Assembly: GCA_963664665.2 (NCBI GenBank)
Contig: CAXXMH010000004.1
Span: forward strand, 1,116,001 to 1,180,000
Direction of reading: 5' to 3'
Length of the DNA stretch: 64,000 nucleotides
Source of the DNA: Bin55 sp963664665
Lineage (GTDB): Bacteria > Pseudomonadota > Gammaproteobacteria > Pseudomonadales > Azotimanducaceae
In this document: piece by piece, positions 15,108 to 24,864 of the stretch
Numbering within the stretch: the first letter of the stretch is position 1
Layout of the letters: each line of letters starts with the position of its first letter
Translations under genes and position numbers: made by a program
Notes under the pieces: generated by a model
The model's input: only the letters and a program-made list of their open reading frames with translations
Databases searched by the model: none
Told to the model about the DNA's origin: nothing

Positions 15108-17783
15108 GTGAGTATAGACTCATTTAAGTGTCGTTCAAGTCTCGAGCTTAATGATCGCGAATACGACTATTTTGACTTAAAACTTGCCTGTCAGAACGGT
15201 GCGGGTGATGTATCAAGAATGCCTGTATCTCTAAAGGTCTTATTTGAGAACCTTCTTCGGTTTGAGGATAGTAACTCGGTAACACGAAGTGATATCGTGA
15301 AGCTCGGCAGTTGGAGTTCGAGTAGCGCTGATGCTTCCGAAATAGCCTATCGGCCAGCGCGAGTGTTAATGCAGGATTTCACCGGGGTTCCTGCCGTCGC
15401 GGACCTAGCCGCCATGCGCGGGGCTACTGTCGCCGCTGGTGCGGACCCATCGTTGATTAATCCATTAACTCCTGTTGACTTAGTGATCGATCACTCTGTG
15501 ATGGTTGACCATTTCGGATCGTCCAGTGCATTCGCTGCAAATGTCGAAGCGGAAATGGGGAGGAATGGCGAACGATATAGATTCCTCAGGTGGGGTCAAC
15601 AGGCGTTCGACAATTTCCGTGTAGTACCACCTGGTACAGGTATTTGCCATCAGGTGAATCTAGAGTATTTGTCTCGAGTCGTTTGGACGAGAGAAGAAGA
15701 TGGTAAGTTAGTCGCGTATCCAGATACGCTCGTGGGCACGGACAGTCACACCACTATGGTCAATGGACTCGGTGTATTAGGGTGGGGAGTCGGTGGTATC
15801 GAAGCCGAAGCGGCGATGTTGGGACAACCGATCTCAATGCTTGTCCCCAAAGTAGTCGGTGTGCGATTGACTGGAGAGCTGTCAGAAGGTGTTACCGCTA
15901 CCGACCTGGTATTACGAGTCGTTGAAATGCTTCGCGAACACGGCGTCGTTGGTAAATTCGTAGAGTTCTTTGGACCAGCGGTTAAGCATCTTTCGCTGGC
16001 GGACCGCGCAACGATCGCCAATATGGCACCAGAATACGGTGCGACGTGTGGATTCTTTCCGGTAGACCAGGAAACAATCCGTTATTTAGAACTTTCATCT
16101 CGACCCGCTGAGACGATCGCTTTGGCCGAAGCGTATGCGAAGCAGCAGGGAATGTGGCTTGACGAAGAGAACGAACCTGAGTTTTCGGAATTGCTTCACC
16201 TCGATCTAAATGGAATAGTTCCCTCACTTGCGGGACCGAAACGACCGCAGGACCGCGTCACGTTATCGGGAATTAAGGAGGCGTTTGATCAAGCTGCTGC
16301 CTTAAGCGGAGATTCGTCTGATGAAGGTGGAGTTCCGATCGAAGGTGAGGACTACGAGTTAAAGCATGGCGACGTTGTCATTGCCGCGATCACGTCTTGT
16401 ACAAACACGTCGAATCCTGCGGTGATGTTAGCGGCAGGGTTAGTTGCCCGAAATGCTTTGAATCGAGGACTAAAGGTAAAACCTTGGGTAAAGACATCAT
16501 TAGCGCCGGGTTCCAAAGTCGTAACAGAATATCTCGAGGAAACTAACCTTCAATCAGCGCTGGATCAAGTTGGCTTCAACCTCGTAGGCTATGGATGCAC
16601 AACTTGCATCGGCAATTCCGGTCCGCTGCCAGAAGCAATCTCTGGCGCAATCGCAAAAGGTGACTTGACCGTTTCGGCAGTCCTTTCCGGTAACCGCAAC
16701 TTTGAAGGTCGCGTGCATCAAGAGGTTCGCGCGAACTGGTTGGCGTCGCCGCCGCTGGTAGTTGCATTCGCAATCGCGGGTACTACACGAATCGACCTAA
16801 CGAAAGAACCTCTCGGTCAAGACTCGGATGGAAACGACGTTTTTCTTCGGGATATTTGGCCAAGTTCGAAAGATGTTGAGGATGTGGTTGGACGCGTCAC
16901 CGCTTCCATGTTTTCGAGCCAATACAGTGACGTCTTTACCGGTCCGGATGCGTGGCGTGAGATCTCGGTCGATGAGTCCAGCACATATGGCTGGGACGAG
17001 TCAACCTACATTAAACAACCGCCGTTCTTTACAGTGGGTGGAGATCTTGATCAAAATGTCGTCATCGACGAAGCTAAGGTTCTGGCGGTTCTTGGTGACT
17101 CCGTGACGACTGATCACATTTCGCCGGCTGGAGCCATCCAACCTGCGAGCCCGGCAGGGGAATATCTTCAGCAGAACGGCGTGCAAGTCATTGATTTCAA
17201 CTCTTATGGCTCTCGTCGCGGGAACCACGAAGTCATGATGCGTGGCACCTTAGCGAATATCCGAATCAGAAACGAGATGCTAACAGACGTTGAAGGTGGC
17301 TACACCAAGCATGCACCGACTGGCGACTTGGTCTCGATTTATGACGCTGCGATGCGATATGAACGCGAAGGTACCCCTTTGGTTGTTTTTGCTGGCAAGG
17401 AATACGGTACCGGTTCGAGTCGTGATTGGGCCGCAAAGGGAACTCGGTTACTTGGCGTGAAGGCAGTGATTGCCGAAAGTTTCGAACGTATTCACCGGTC
17501 CAATCTTGTAGGAATGGGCGTGTTGCCGTTGGAATTCGGTGAAGGAGAGTCTCGTAAAACCCTTGCATTGGATGGATCAGAAACGGTCTCTATTGGCTTT
17601 TTGGACGGACAGACAGAAATCACGCCGAGACAAGAGTTGAAGATGGTCATCCATCGCGCCTACGGCTCAAAGGACGAACACCGTGTCCTGAGTTGCCTCG
17701 ACACAGACAACGAAATTGAGTACTTCCGCTGCGGCGGCATCCTTCAATACGTCTTGAACAACATCATCGACGAGGCGGCTTGA
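15108..17783 (+). CDS. acnA: Aconitate hydratase A
   Basis: 891 residues from the GTG at 15108, chosen because AAAGGA lies just upstream and because the length equals E. coli AcnA; the frame is open from 15048. The [4Fe-4S] ligands are visible as 'ITSCTNTSNP' and 'YGCTTCIGNSGPL'; other family blocks are 'VGTDSHTTMVNGLGVLGWGV', 'LGDSVTTDHISPAG' and 'GKEYGTGSSRDWAAKG'. It interconverts citrate and isocitrate in the TCA cycle. It is the first intact gene downstream of the IS4-like element, 23 bp before thrS. Confidence 0.96.
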   Translation: MSIDSFKCRSSLELNDREYDYFDLKLACQNGAGDVSRMPVSLKVLFENLLRFEDSNSVTRSDIVKLGSWSSSSADASEIAYRPARVLMQDFTGVPAVADLAAMRGATVAAGADPSLINPLTPVDLVIDHSVMVDHFGSSSAFAANVEAEMGRNGERYRFLRWGQQAFDNFRVVPPGTGICHQVNLEYLSRVVWTREEDGKLVAYPDTLVGTDSHTTMVNGLGVLGWGVGGIEAEAAMLGQPISMLVPKVVGVRLTGELSEGVTATDLVLRVVEMLREHGVVGKFVEFFGPAVKHLSLADRATIANMAPEYGATCGFFPVDQETIRYLELSSRPAETIALAEAYAKQQGMWLDEENEPEFSELLHLDLNGIVPSLAGPKRPQDRVTLSGIKEAFDQAAALSGDSSDEGGVPIEGEDYELKHGDVVIAAITSCTNTSNPAVMLAAGLVARNALNRGLKVKPWVKTSLAPGSKVVTEYLEETNLQSALDQVGFNLVGYGCTTCIGNSGPLPEAISGAIAKGDLTVSAVLSGNRNFEGRVHQEVRANWLASPPLVVAFAIAGTTRIDLTKEPLGQDSDGNDVFLRDIWPSSKDVEDVVGRVTASMFSSQYSDVFTGPDAWREISVDESSTYGWDESTYIKQPPFFTVGGDLDQNVVIDEAKVLAVLGDSVTTDHISPAGAIQPASPAGEYLQQNGVQVIDFNSYGSRRGNHEVMMRGTLANIRIRNEMLTDVEGGYTKHAPTGDLVSIYDAAMRYEREGTPLVVFAGKEYGTGSSRDWAAKGTRLLGVKAVIAESFERIHRSNLVGMGVLPLEFGEGESRKTLALDGSETVSIGFLDGQTEITPRQELKMVIHRAYGSKDEHRVLSCLDTDNEIEYFRCGGILQYVLNNIIDEAA

Positions 17784-17806
17784 CCGCATTAGTGATCTAG
17801 AGACCT

Positions 17807-19645
17807 ATGCCGTTTGAACACTCTGGCGTAATCGACGCCACCACACACGACGCACTGTATCGCATACGACACAGTTTGGCACATGTACTAGCGCAAGCCG
17901 TACTTGAGATACGGGAAGGCGCAACGCTAGGTTTTGGACCTCCTATCTCGGACGGTTTCTACTACGACTTTGTACTCCCGGAACCGATTACCGAGGCAGA
18001 CTTTCCGGAACTCGAACGTCAAATGCGTCGAATTCTCAAGAAAGGGCAACGGTTTTATCACGAGGAGCTACCTAAGGAAGAAGCACTTGCTCGTATCGAT
18101 GAAATGGGCGAACCGTATAAGCGCGAGTACGCAGAGGAGCTGTGCGAGAAAAACGGTATTGAGGCTCTGTCGTTTTATCGGAACGGACCTTTCGTGGATA
18201 TGTGTGAAGGACCACACGTTGACACTGCCAAGGAAATCCCACGCGATGCGTTCAAACTAAGAAGCGTTGCTGGTGCGTATTGGCGTGGTGATTCTCGAAA
18301 TACGATGATGACACGAATTTACGCATGGGCGTTCGAGGATAAAGCCGCGCTAGACGCCTATGTGGAGGCGTACGAACTTGCACTAGAACGAGACCACAAG
18401 AAACTGGGGCGCGAACTTGACATATACACGATTGATAACGAAATCGGTCGTGGTCTACCGTTGTGGTTGCCAAACGGTACCGTCATACGAGATGAGCTCG
18501 AGAAGTTAGCGTGCGAGTTGGAATTTATCGATGGCTATCAACGCGTTGCGACGCCGCACATCGCGAAGCAGGACCTGTTCTATCGGACGGGGCATTTGCC
18601 TTATTACGCTGATGACATGTACCCGCCTATGGAGTTGGTTGAGGAGACTGAACACGGTGAAACCGTGAAGGAAGCCTACGTGCTCCGGCCGATGAACTGC
18701 CCGCATCACCACAAGATTTTCGCGTCATCGCTTCGAAGCTATCGAGAGTTGCCTGTGCGTTTGGCGGAGTACGGTCACGTCTATCGCTTTGAAGACTCAG
18801 GGGCGGTTGGTGGACTGCTTCGAGTCAGAGGCATGTGCATGAATGACGCGCATATCTATTGCACTGAAGATCAAATTGCCGACGAATTTCGAAATGTGAT
18901 CGCGCTATACGATCGCGCATACGCAATTCTCGGCTTGAAGGACTACTCGCTACGTTTGAGCTGTTGGGATCCTGAAGATCCACAAGGTAAAAACAAATAC
19001 GTTGATGAACCGGAAGCTTGGGAATCGTCACAAGCGATTTTGAGAAAAATCCTTGATGAACTCGACCTCGACTACGTTGAAGCAAAAGGTGAAGCTGCTT
19101 TCTACGGACCCAAGATTGACGTGCAGTTTCCGACCGTAACGGGGCGTGAGGAGTCAGTGAGTACGGTTCAGCTCGACTTCGCCATTCCGAAGCGTTTAGA
19201 CCTGAAATACATCGGTCCCGACGGTGAGGAGCACGTACCCTATTGCATCCATCGCGCACCGTTCTCGACGCACGAACGTTTTGTAGCCTTTCTGATCGAG
19301 CACTTTGGCGGTGCCTTTCCGACTTGGCTTGCGCCCATTCAAGTACAAGTGCTTACGGTGTCAGAGCAATTTGACGCGTACGCCCAGCAGATCGTCAACG
19401 ACTTGCGATCGGATTTTGTGCGCGCGGAATTGGGTTCAACGAGCGACACGGTATCGAAGAAGATTCGCGAAGGAACGATGCGCAAGATCCCGAACCTACT
19501 GATTGTGGGTGAACGGGAAGTCGAAGCAAACGAAGTTACATTACGCCGTTACGGCGTACGAGCACAGACGACCTTGCCGTTCGCGACCTTCAAGGAGAAG
19601 TTGCGCGAGACCATCGATTCTCGCGCTTTGGAATTCGTTCTCTAA
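17807..19645 (+). CDS. thrS: Threonyl-tRNA synthetase without TGS domain
   Basis: 612 residues; E. coli ThrRS has 642. The protein enters the editing/second additional domain almost at once ('RIRHSLAHVLAQAV' at residue ~20), so the N-terminal TGS domain is absent. Only 23 bp separate it from acnA, so no upstream start can restore it. Zinc ligands are in 'RPMNCPHHHKIF', 'MNDAHIYCTEDQ' and 'YCIHRAPFSTHERF'; the C-terminal anticodon-binding domain is complete. The 'PMNCPHHH' form, instead of 'PMNCPGH', belongs to a ThrRS subtype found in other phyla, suggesting transfer. The usual followers infC-rpmI-rplT are absent; prc follows convergently with a 4-base overlap. Confidence 0.94.
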   Translation: MPFEHSGVIDATTHDALYRIRHSLAHVLAQAVLEIREGATLGFGPPISDGFYYDFVLPEPITEADFPELERQMRRILKKGQRFYHEELPKEEALARIDEMGEPYKREYAEELCEKNGIEALSFYRNGPFVDMCEGPHVDTAKEIPRDAFKLRSVAGAYWRGDSRNTMMTRIYAWAFEDKAALDAYVEAYELALERDHKKLGRELDIYTIDNEIGRGLPLWLPNGTVIRDELEKLACELEFIDGYQRVATPHIAKQDLFYRTGHLPYYADDMYPPMELVEETEHGETVKEAYVLRPMNCPHHHKIFASSLRSYRELPVRLAEYGHVYRFEDSGAVGGLLRVRGMCMNDAHIYCTEDQIADEFRNVIALYDRAYAILGLKDYSLRLSCWDPEDPQGKNKYVDEPEAWESSQAILRKILDELDLDYVEAKGEAAFYGPKIDVQFPTVTGREESVSTVQLDFAIPKRLDLKYIGPDGEEHVPYCIHRAPFSTHERFVAFLIEHFGGAFPTWLAPIQVQVLTVSEQFDAYAQQIVNDLRSDFVRAELGSTSDTVSKKIREGTMRKIPNLLIVGEREVEANEVTLRRYGVRAQTTLPFATFKEKLRETIDSRALEFVL

Positions 19646-21744
19646 TTCTCTAACGTGGCGGCGGTAGCACCGTCTCGGTAGGCTAACGTCGGATTAAAGT
19701 CAATGTAGTCGATGAGAATCCGGCCGGATTCTTCCACCATGCCATCAACTTGGTTAGCGCGCTTGTCAGGTAATTCGCGCATGACCTCATCCAACTGATC
19801 GACGGTCGCGACTGGTTCTTCGCCTAACGCACGCAAATAGTCGTTCTCAGTGCTAAGTCGCCAAGCGGCACTCTCCTCGCGTCTTGCGCGTCTCTCCGCT
19901 TCATTGAGGGAAATGTGTGAAATCTCGCGATTGAGATTCATCCGCTCTTCAAGACGACGGTAGTAGACGAAGTGAGGATCGTCTTTCGTACGTTGCTCAT
20001 GCCGCTCCGTCAGGACATCGACGATGCCCTCGATGTCAGCCATCACTTCGAATTCCGCAGGTTCAAGTGCATCAAGGTCCAAGGAGTTCTGATAGGAACT
20101 CTCGCCGACTGCTTCCGAATCAATTAACTCAGGGAACTCAATGTCGGGGGTCACGCCGTTGTGTTGCGTGGTTTCTCCCGTTATGCGATAGTACTTGCCT
20201 TGCGTGATCTTTAGTTGTCCGTGGTTCAACGAAAGAATCGACTGAATTGACCCCTTACCGTAAGTACGAGTACCTAAGACTAATCCGCGGCCATAGTCCT
20301 GAATTGCACCTGCAAAAATCTCGGAAGCAGAGGCAGAACTTCGATTCACGAGAACAGCTAACGGACCGTCGTACGCGATGCTCTTGTCGTTGTCCTTCAT
20401 GACCTGACGTTTTCGACCAAGTCCTTTGACTACAACCGTAGGACCGGTTTCGATAAATAAGCCGACGAGTTTGAGGGCTTCTGGAAGCGATCCGCCACCG
20501 TTGTGGCGAAGATCTAGTATCAAGCCATCGATGTTCTCTTCTTCGAGTTCGTCGAGTAAGTTCGCGACATCGCGAGTTGCACTACGATAGTTCTCTTCAC
20601 CGCGTTGTTCTCCAGCAAGGTCTGCGTACATCTTCGGAAGCTCGATGACGCCAATCTTTCGCTCAACGCCTTCGTGTTGAAGTGAAAACACTTTCTTCTT
20701 CGCCGCGGTTTCTTCGAGTTTCACGCGATCCCGCGTGATCGACACGATTTTTGAGGTGCTGCCAGAACTCACGGGTTCTAGCACCTCTAAGCGAACAATC
20801 GTTCCCCTCGGGCCACGGATTAGATCAACGACATCTTGGATTCGTCGCCCAACCACATCAATCATTGGACCATCAGGATCCTGACCTACAGCAACGATTC
20901 GGTCCGCGGCCTTGAGTTCACCGTCAAGTTCCGCCGGTCCACCTTTAACAAGGCTGATAACCTTGACATATTCATCCTCCGTACCGAGCAGTGCGCCGAT
21001 TCCTTCAAGCGACATTCGCATGGACATGTGAAAGTCCTCAGCGTCACGTGGCGAGAAGTAAACGGTGTGTGGGTCGTAGATATGTGTAAACGAGTTGATG
21101 TAGCTGGCAAACGCTTCTTCTGACGTGAACTGTCGGTTCTGATTGCGACGATTGATATAGCGCTTCGTGAGCAAATCAATGATCTCATCCGGTTCACGCT
21201 TATTCAGTCGCATATGGATGATGGAATCTGTAAGGTTGTGTTCCCAACGCAAATCTGCTTCGGCGCCGTCGATCGGCCACTCCAAGTCATCTGCATCGAG
21301 CGGTAGCTCAACACTGCTATTCAGATCGAAGGACTCCATGCCTCGCTCGAGCCGATTCAGAATCCATTCATACCGCGAGTCACGTCGAGTCTGTAGTCGA
21401 TTGACCATGCTGAATGCAAGTTCGAGCCGACCACGTTTGAGAGCATTGTCGAATTCATGTCGGAAAGATTCGAACTCCGCGATATCGCGAGCAAGATAAA
21501 ACTGCTTGCGTCGATCAAGTACCTCGAGATAACGATCAAAGATTTGCGAGGAAGCTTCGTCGTCCAGCGGCGCGTTGCGGATTAAGTGATTGCTCCGTAC
21601 CTGGTCGACTATGAACCGCGCGGCACGTGGATGAACTGGCAACGGTTCGAGCGTCGGCAGAAAAGTGGTCTCGGTCTCTGCGACCATCGAACTGGTGAGA
21701 GAGACAACGCAGACGCCGACTAGTAATCGGATTAATCGAGGCAA
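19642..21744 (-). CDS. prc: Tail-specific (C-terminal processing) protease
   Basis: 700 residues with a signal peptide ('LLVGVCVVSLTSSMVAE'). An N-terminal helical region (~35-215), a PDZ domain (~235-325, 'MSLEGIGALLGTEDEYVKV'), then the S41 protease core. The Ser-Lys dyad is S472 ('RSSASASEIFAG') and K497 ('TYGKGSIQ'), with D483 in between, at the same spacing as E. coli Tsp. The C-terminal extension is the DUF3340-type helical domain. It degrades periplasmic proteins with nonpolar C-termini, including cell-wall hydrolases in other species. Its end overlaps the convergent thrS by 4 bases. Confidence 0.95.
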   Translation of the reverse strand: MPRLIRLLVGVCVVSLTSSMVAETETTFLPTLEPLPVHPRAARFIVDQVRSNHLIRNAPLDDEASSQIFDRYLEVLDRRKQFYLARDIAEFESFRHEFDNALKRGRLELAFSMVNRLQTRRDSRYEWILNRLERGMESFDLNSSVELPLDADDLEWPIDGAEADLRWEHNLTDSIIHMRLNKREPDEIIDLLTKRYINRRNQNRQFTSEEAFASYINSFTHIYDPHTVYFSPRDAEDFHMSMRMSLEGIGALLGTEDEYVKVISLVKGGPAELDGELKAADRIVAVGQDPDGPMIDVVGRRIQDVVDLIRGPRGTIVRLEVLEPVSSGSTSKIVSITRDRVKLEETAAKKKVFSLQHEGVERKIGVIELPKMYADLAGEQRGEENYRSATRDVANLLDELEEENIDGLILDLRHNGGGSLPEALKLVGLFIETGPTVVVKGLGRKRQVMKDNDKSIAYDGPLAVLVNRSSASASEIFAGAIQDYGRGLVLGTRTYGKGSIQSILSLNHGQLKITQGKYYRITGETTQHNGVTPDIEFPELIDSEAVGESSYQNSLDLDALEPAEFEVMADIEGIVDVLTERHEQRTKDDPHFVYYRRLEERMNLNREISHISLNEAERRARREESAAWRLSTENDYLRALGEEPVATVDQLDEVMRELPDKRANQVDGMVEESGRILIDYIDFNPTLAYRDGATAATLEN

Positions 21745-21826
21745 GGAATCGTCCTAATCGTGTGACAATGCGGCAGGTTAGACCAATACCGTCATCAAAA
21801 TGTTACCGATTCAACTGCGAGAGTGA

Positions 21827-22555
21827 CTACTCTAAATCAGTAAAGAATCGGCTTGGGCGTGGCAAGTAGTACTTGCTGGTATCGACGGAGAACGCAATTG
21901 CGTAAGCGCGACCGAGTACTCGGTCGCGTTCAAGGAAGCCGAACTCCCTCGAATCTTTACTGTTATCCCGGTTATCGCCCATCACGAAATACGAGTCGGC
22001 GGGAACTTGAACAGGGCCGAAGGAGCGAGTCATTGAGTTCCCCCTGCTGCGCGACTCCATGATGACTCGCGTACTGCCGAGCACTGACTCTTCGAGTAAG
22101 CGATGGGTTCTCAAGCTCCGTTGGTGGAGCTGTGATGACAGCTCTTCCGCGGTTTCACTATCGACCTGACGATAGGTAGCTCGTTCACCATTGATGATCA
22201 GTCGATTGTTGCGCATTTCGACCGTGTCGCCCGGTACGGCGACTAAACGCTTAACGTATACCTCGTCATCGCGAGGGTTGGGAAACGTGATGACGTCGCC
22301 ACGCTGTGGATCGCTCCATTGGTGGATTCGCGTGAGCGTAAAAGGAACGCGCAAGTCATAACTGATCTTGTCTACGACGATTCGGTCCCCAACCATGATG
22401 TTGGGTTCCATACTGCCTGATGGCACTTGGTTCCAATCGGCGATTACCGAGCGAAACAGGATCATGGCGATGACGAAGTAGATGAATCCTCGCCACTCTC
22501 GCCAAAACCTTGTTAGGCGACCGACTCGATCGCTAGTTTGATCGGATTCTGTCAT
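21827..22555 (-). CDS. lepB: Signal peptidase I
   Basis: 242 residues with one N-terminal TM helix ('FIYFVIAMILFRSVIA', ~24-39), fewer than the two of E. coli LepB. Ser48 in 'VPSGSMEPN' and Lys102 in 'EVYVKRLVAVPGD' form the catalytic dyad; 'GDRIVVDK', 'RGDVITFPNP' and 'VMGDNRDNSKDSREFGF' are the remaining conserved boxes. It removes signal peptides of exported proteins at the periplasmic face of the inner membrane. It lies between prc and a DUF1244 gene on the same strand. Confidence 0.95.
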   Translation of the reverse strand: MTESDQTSDRVGRLTRFWREWRGFIYFVIAMILFRSVIADWNQVPSGSMEPNIMVGDRIVVDKISYDLRVPFTLTRIHQWSDPQRGDVITFPNPRDDEVYVKRLVAVPGDTVEMRNNRLIINGERATYRQVDSETAEELSSQLHQRSLRTHRLLEESVLGSTRVIMESRSRGNSMTRSFGPVQVPADSYFVMGDNRDNSKDSREFGFLERDRVLGRAYAIAFSVDTSKYYLPRPSRFFTDLE

Positions 22556-22570
22556 GCGCCAGATGGCGAA

Positions 22571-22861
22571 TCAGTGATGATCTGCTTGTTGTTGCATTTT
22601 TGCCAGTTGCTCTGGCGTCGCGTCGAGTAGGTACTTCTCTTTCCACTCGGCATATGGCATGCCGTAGACGCGTTCGCGAGCGTCCTCATAGTCGAGGGTC
22701 TCACCCGCCTCTTCCGCTGCAGCTATATACCACTTTGCGAGGCAGTTCCGACAGAACCCAGCGAGATTCATCAACTCGATATTCTGGACCTCTTTATGCT
22801 GGTCTAAATGGTCGACTAAGCGCCTAAATACGGCTGCTTCGAGTGATTCGGGAGTTGTCAT
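22571..22861 (-). CDS. DUF1244 family protein
   Basis: 96 residues from the ATG at 22861 (a TTG at 22876 adds five residues). The family core is plain: 'EVQNIELMNLAGFCRNCLAK' followed by 'WYIAAAEE' and 'YGMPYAEWKEKY'. The invariant CxxC suggests metal or redox chemistry, but the function is not known. It ends 15 bp before lepB and may share its transcript; terC diverges upstream. Confidence 0.92.
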   Translation of the reverse strand: MTTPESLEAAVFRRLVDHLDQHKEVQNIELMNLAGFCRNCLAKWYIAAAEEAGETLDYEDARERVYGMPYAEWKEKYLLDATPEQLAKMQQQADHH

Positions 22862-22958
22862 TCGCGCTGATGTCAAGTCGTTGACGGCAGCGGGAGATTA
22901 TAAAAAGGGTGTTGAAGGACGAACGCTCGACACGTCCACCTAAAGGAGAGATTTCACG

Positions 22959-23738
22959 ATGGAATTCGTACTTAGTTATGAGATAGTGGCGGCGTTTGTC
23001 ACGCTGACAGCCATCGAGATTGTGTTAGGTGTCGACAACATCGTCTTCATCTCAATCACAACCAATCAGTTACCCGCGCATCAGCGGAGAAGTGCGCGAA
23101 CGATTGGTTTGGGTCTAGCGATGGTGATGCGCATCTTGTTGCTGCTAACACTGAGTTGGATCATTGGACTCACTGCAGATCTATTCCATGTTTTCGGTCG
23201 CGGCGTTTCCGGTCGAGACTTGATTTTGTTTTTCGGCGGTGCCTTCCTGGTCTTCAAAGCGACGTTGGAAATTCATAACTCGTTGGGCGTGGTTGAGGAA
23301 GGCACAAGGAGTCTCAAAGCAGCGACGTTCGGGTGGGTACTGGCACAGATCGCGCTTATCGATATGGTGTTTTCGCTCGACTCAGTGATCACGGCAGTCG
23401 GCTTGGTCGACGATGTAATCGTGATGATTGCGGCAATCGTGACCGCAGTGGTCGTGATGATGCTCACGGCTGGACCGATAAGCCGGTTCGTTGAAGATCA
23501 TCCCTCGCTGAAGGTATTGGCGCTCGCATTTCTTGTGCTGATCGGATTCGCGCTAATCGTGGAAGCGTGGGGCATACACGTTCCGAAAGGATTGATCTAC
23601 GCGTCGATGGCGTTTGCTTTTTGTGTGGAGGTTCTGAATATGGTCCGAAGCAAGAAAAAAGGAGAAGGTGCGGGATCGGTCAAATTACGAAAAGCACAGT
23701 TTCACGATCTCTTTCCACGGGACTCCAAGATCGCCTAA
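22959..23738 (+). CDS. TerC-family integral membrane protein
   Basis: 259 residues with about seven TM helices. Characteristic acidic TM motifs are 'TAIEIVLGVDNIVFISI' near the start and 'DMVFSLDSVITAVG' in the middle. Family members are linked to metal export at the membrane (manganese, tellurite response). A strong ribosome-binding site (AAAGGAGAG) precedes the ATG, indicating good translation. It stands alone, divergent from the DUF1244 gene. Confidence 0.93.
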   Translation: MEFVLSYEIVAAFVTLTAIEIVLGVDNIVFISITTNQLPAHQRRSARTIGLGLAMVMRILLLLTLSWIIGLTADLFHVFGRGVSGRDLILFFGGAFLVFKATLEIHNSLGVVEEGTRSLKAATFGWVLAQIALIDMVFSLDSVITAVGLVDDVIVMIAAIVTAVVVMMLTAGPISRFVEDHPSLKVLALAFLVLIGFALIVEAWGIHVPKGLIYASMAFAFCVEVLNMVRSKKKGEGAGSVKLRKAQFHDLFPRDSKIA

Positions 23739-24063
23739 CGTTCTGGAGTTCTGATCCAGTACACAAGATGGGTTGAGTGAATCGGCACCACCAATCAACG
23801 CGCAATAAGTCGGCGCTTGAGCGTTAGACCGTAGTCTCGTGAATGACGTTGTTCGTTTGAACTTCATGTGTGGGACTGTGTCCTACCGTTGGTGATCTAG
23901 CGGGATAAGCGCAAATCGTATGGTCCGTTTCACTCTGCGAAAGCGACCGCGCTGCATGTCACCAACGAAGGTGACTTCTTGAAAGCGCTTGTGGAGTGCG
24001 ATCGTCGAGACTTGAATCGACGCTTGGGGTAGAGACTCCGTTTTTTAATCATTAGGTTGGACA
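23739..24063. other. Intergenic region with a short hairpin
   Basis: No gene seen. A perfect 6-bp hairpin GTCACC-AACGAA-GGTGAC lies at 23958-23975, and a weak GC stem followed by six T residues ends at about 24044; either could be a terminator for terC. Confidence 0.3.
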
Positions 24064-24786
24064 TTGGTGCAGAACATAGGCTATCTTCTTCGGAATCTTG
24101 TGTCATTCCTAGTTTTATTTCCTGCAACCGTTTTTGCGGCCGATTTCGATCTAAGCTACCTTGAGTTAGTGGAGGCTAATCCGTCGCAGGACAACATCGT
24201 TTGCGCCTATACGATGACGAGGGAGTCGTCAGAAGAATCGGAGGTTCTAGTTGAACGTTATTCGCCGGAGACGGCGTGGCGTCTTGTGACTATCGACGGG
24301 CGTAAACCGTCAGAAAGTGAACTTGCTGAATATGCGGAAGAGGCGGACGAACGAGCCAGCCGTAGGACCGACCCGACTGATCTTACTTTTCTGACAACGA
24401 TTCGATCAGAGTCTGTAAGACTTGTGCAGAACAACGAGAAAACTGTCGAAGTCGCCTTCAAGCCAGAATTGGGCGGGGAGATGCCAGACGAGATGGAGAA
24501 AAATATGAACGGGCGGCTGACAGTCGTCAAGGACGGGTTGCGACCTGAACGGATTTTCGTCTCGCTCAATGAACCAGCTTCACCGATGACCGGTGTCAAG
24601 ATTCGAACATTTGAACAAGAAGCAACGTTCGTGAAGGATCACGTGACGGGAGCCACTCTGCTTAAATCGATTAGTTCTGATGTACGCGGTAGGGCATTCG
24701 TAGTCAAACGGATAGCAACAGAGGAACGCGTGGTGTTCAGTGACTTCGACTGCAAGTTGATCGACGAGAGGTCAGCTGGTTCGTAG
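24064..24786 (+). CDS. Secreted protein of unknown function
   Basis: 240 residues beginning TTG-GTG (either may be used), with a signal peptide ('YLLRNLVSFLVLFPATVFAA', then 'DFDLS'). The mature part is acidic and alternates strands and turns ('WRLVTIDGRKPSESELAEY', 'ADERASRRTDP', 'RLTVVKDGLRPERIFVSL'), reminiscent of lipid-carrier half-barrels such as LolA-like or DUF proteins, but no family is recognised. Its only cysteines are one near residue 42 and one near the C-terminus ('DFDCKLI'), which could form a disulfide in the periplasm. No operon partner. Confidence 0.65.
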   Translation: MVQNIGYLLRNLVSFLVLFPATVFAADFDLSYLELVEANPSQDNIVCAYTMTRESSEESEVLVERYSPETAWRLVTIDGRKPSESELAEYAEEADERASRRTDPTDLTFLTTIRSESVRLVQNNEKTVEVAFKPELGGEMPDEMEKNMNGRLTVVKDGLRPERIFVSLNEPASPMTGVKIRTFEQEATFVKDHVTGATLLKSISSDVRGRAFVVKRIATEERVVFSDFDCKLIDERSAGS

Positions 24787-24864
24787 GGACATCATCGCAA
24801 TCGCGATGCAGATCGCTAGAGTGCCTCGGACTTACGTGTCTCGACGGGTCTTAGCTGAGACGAA

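Noticed and set aside
22881..22904. Sigma-70 promoter TTGACG / TATAAA before terC
   Set aside because: The spacer is only 12 bp, too short for a normal promoter.
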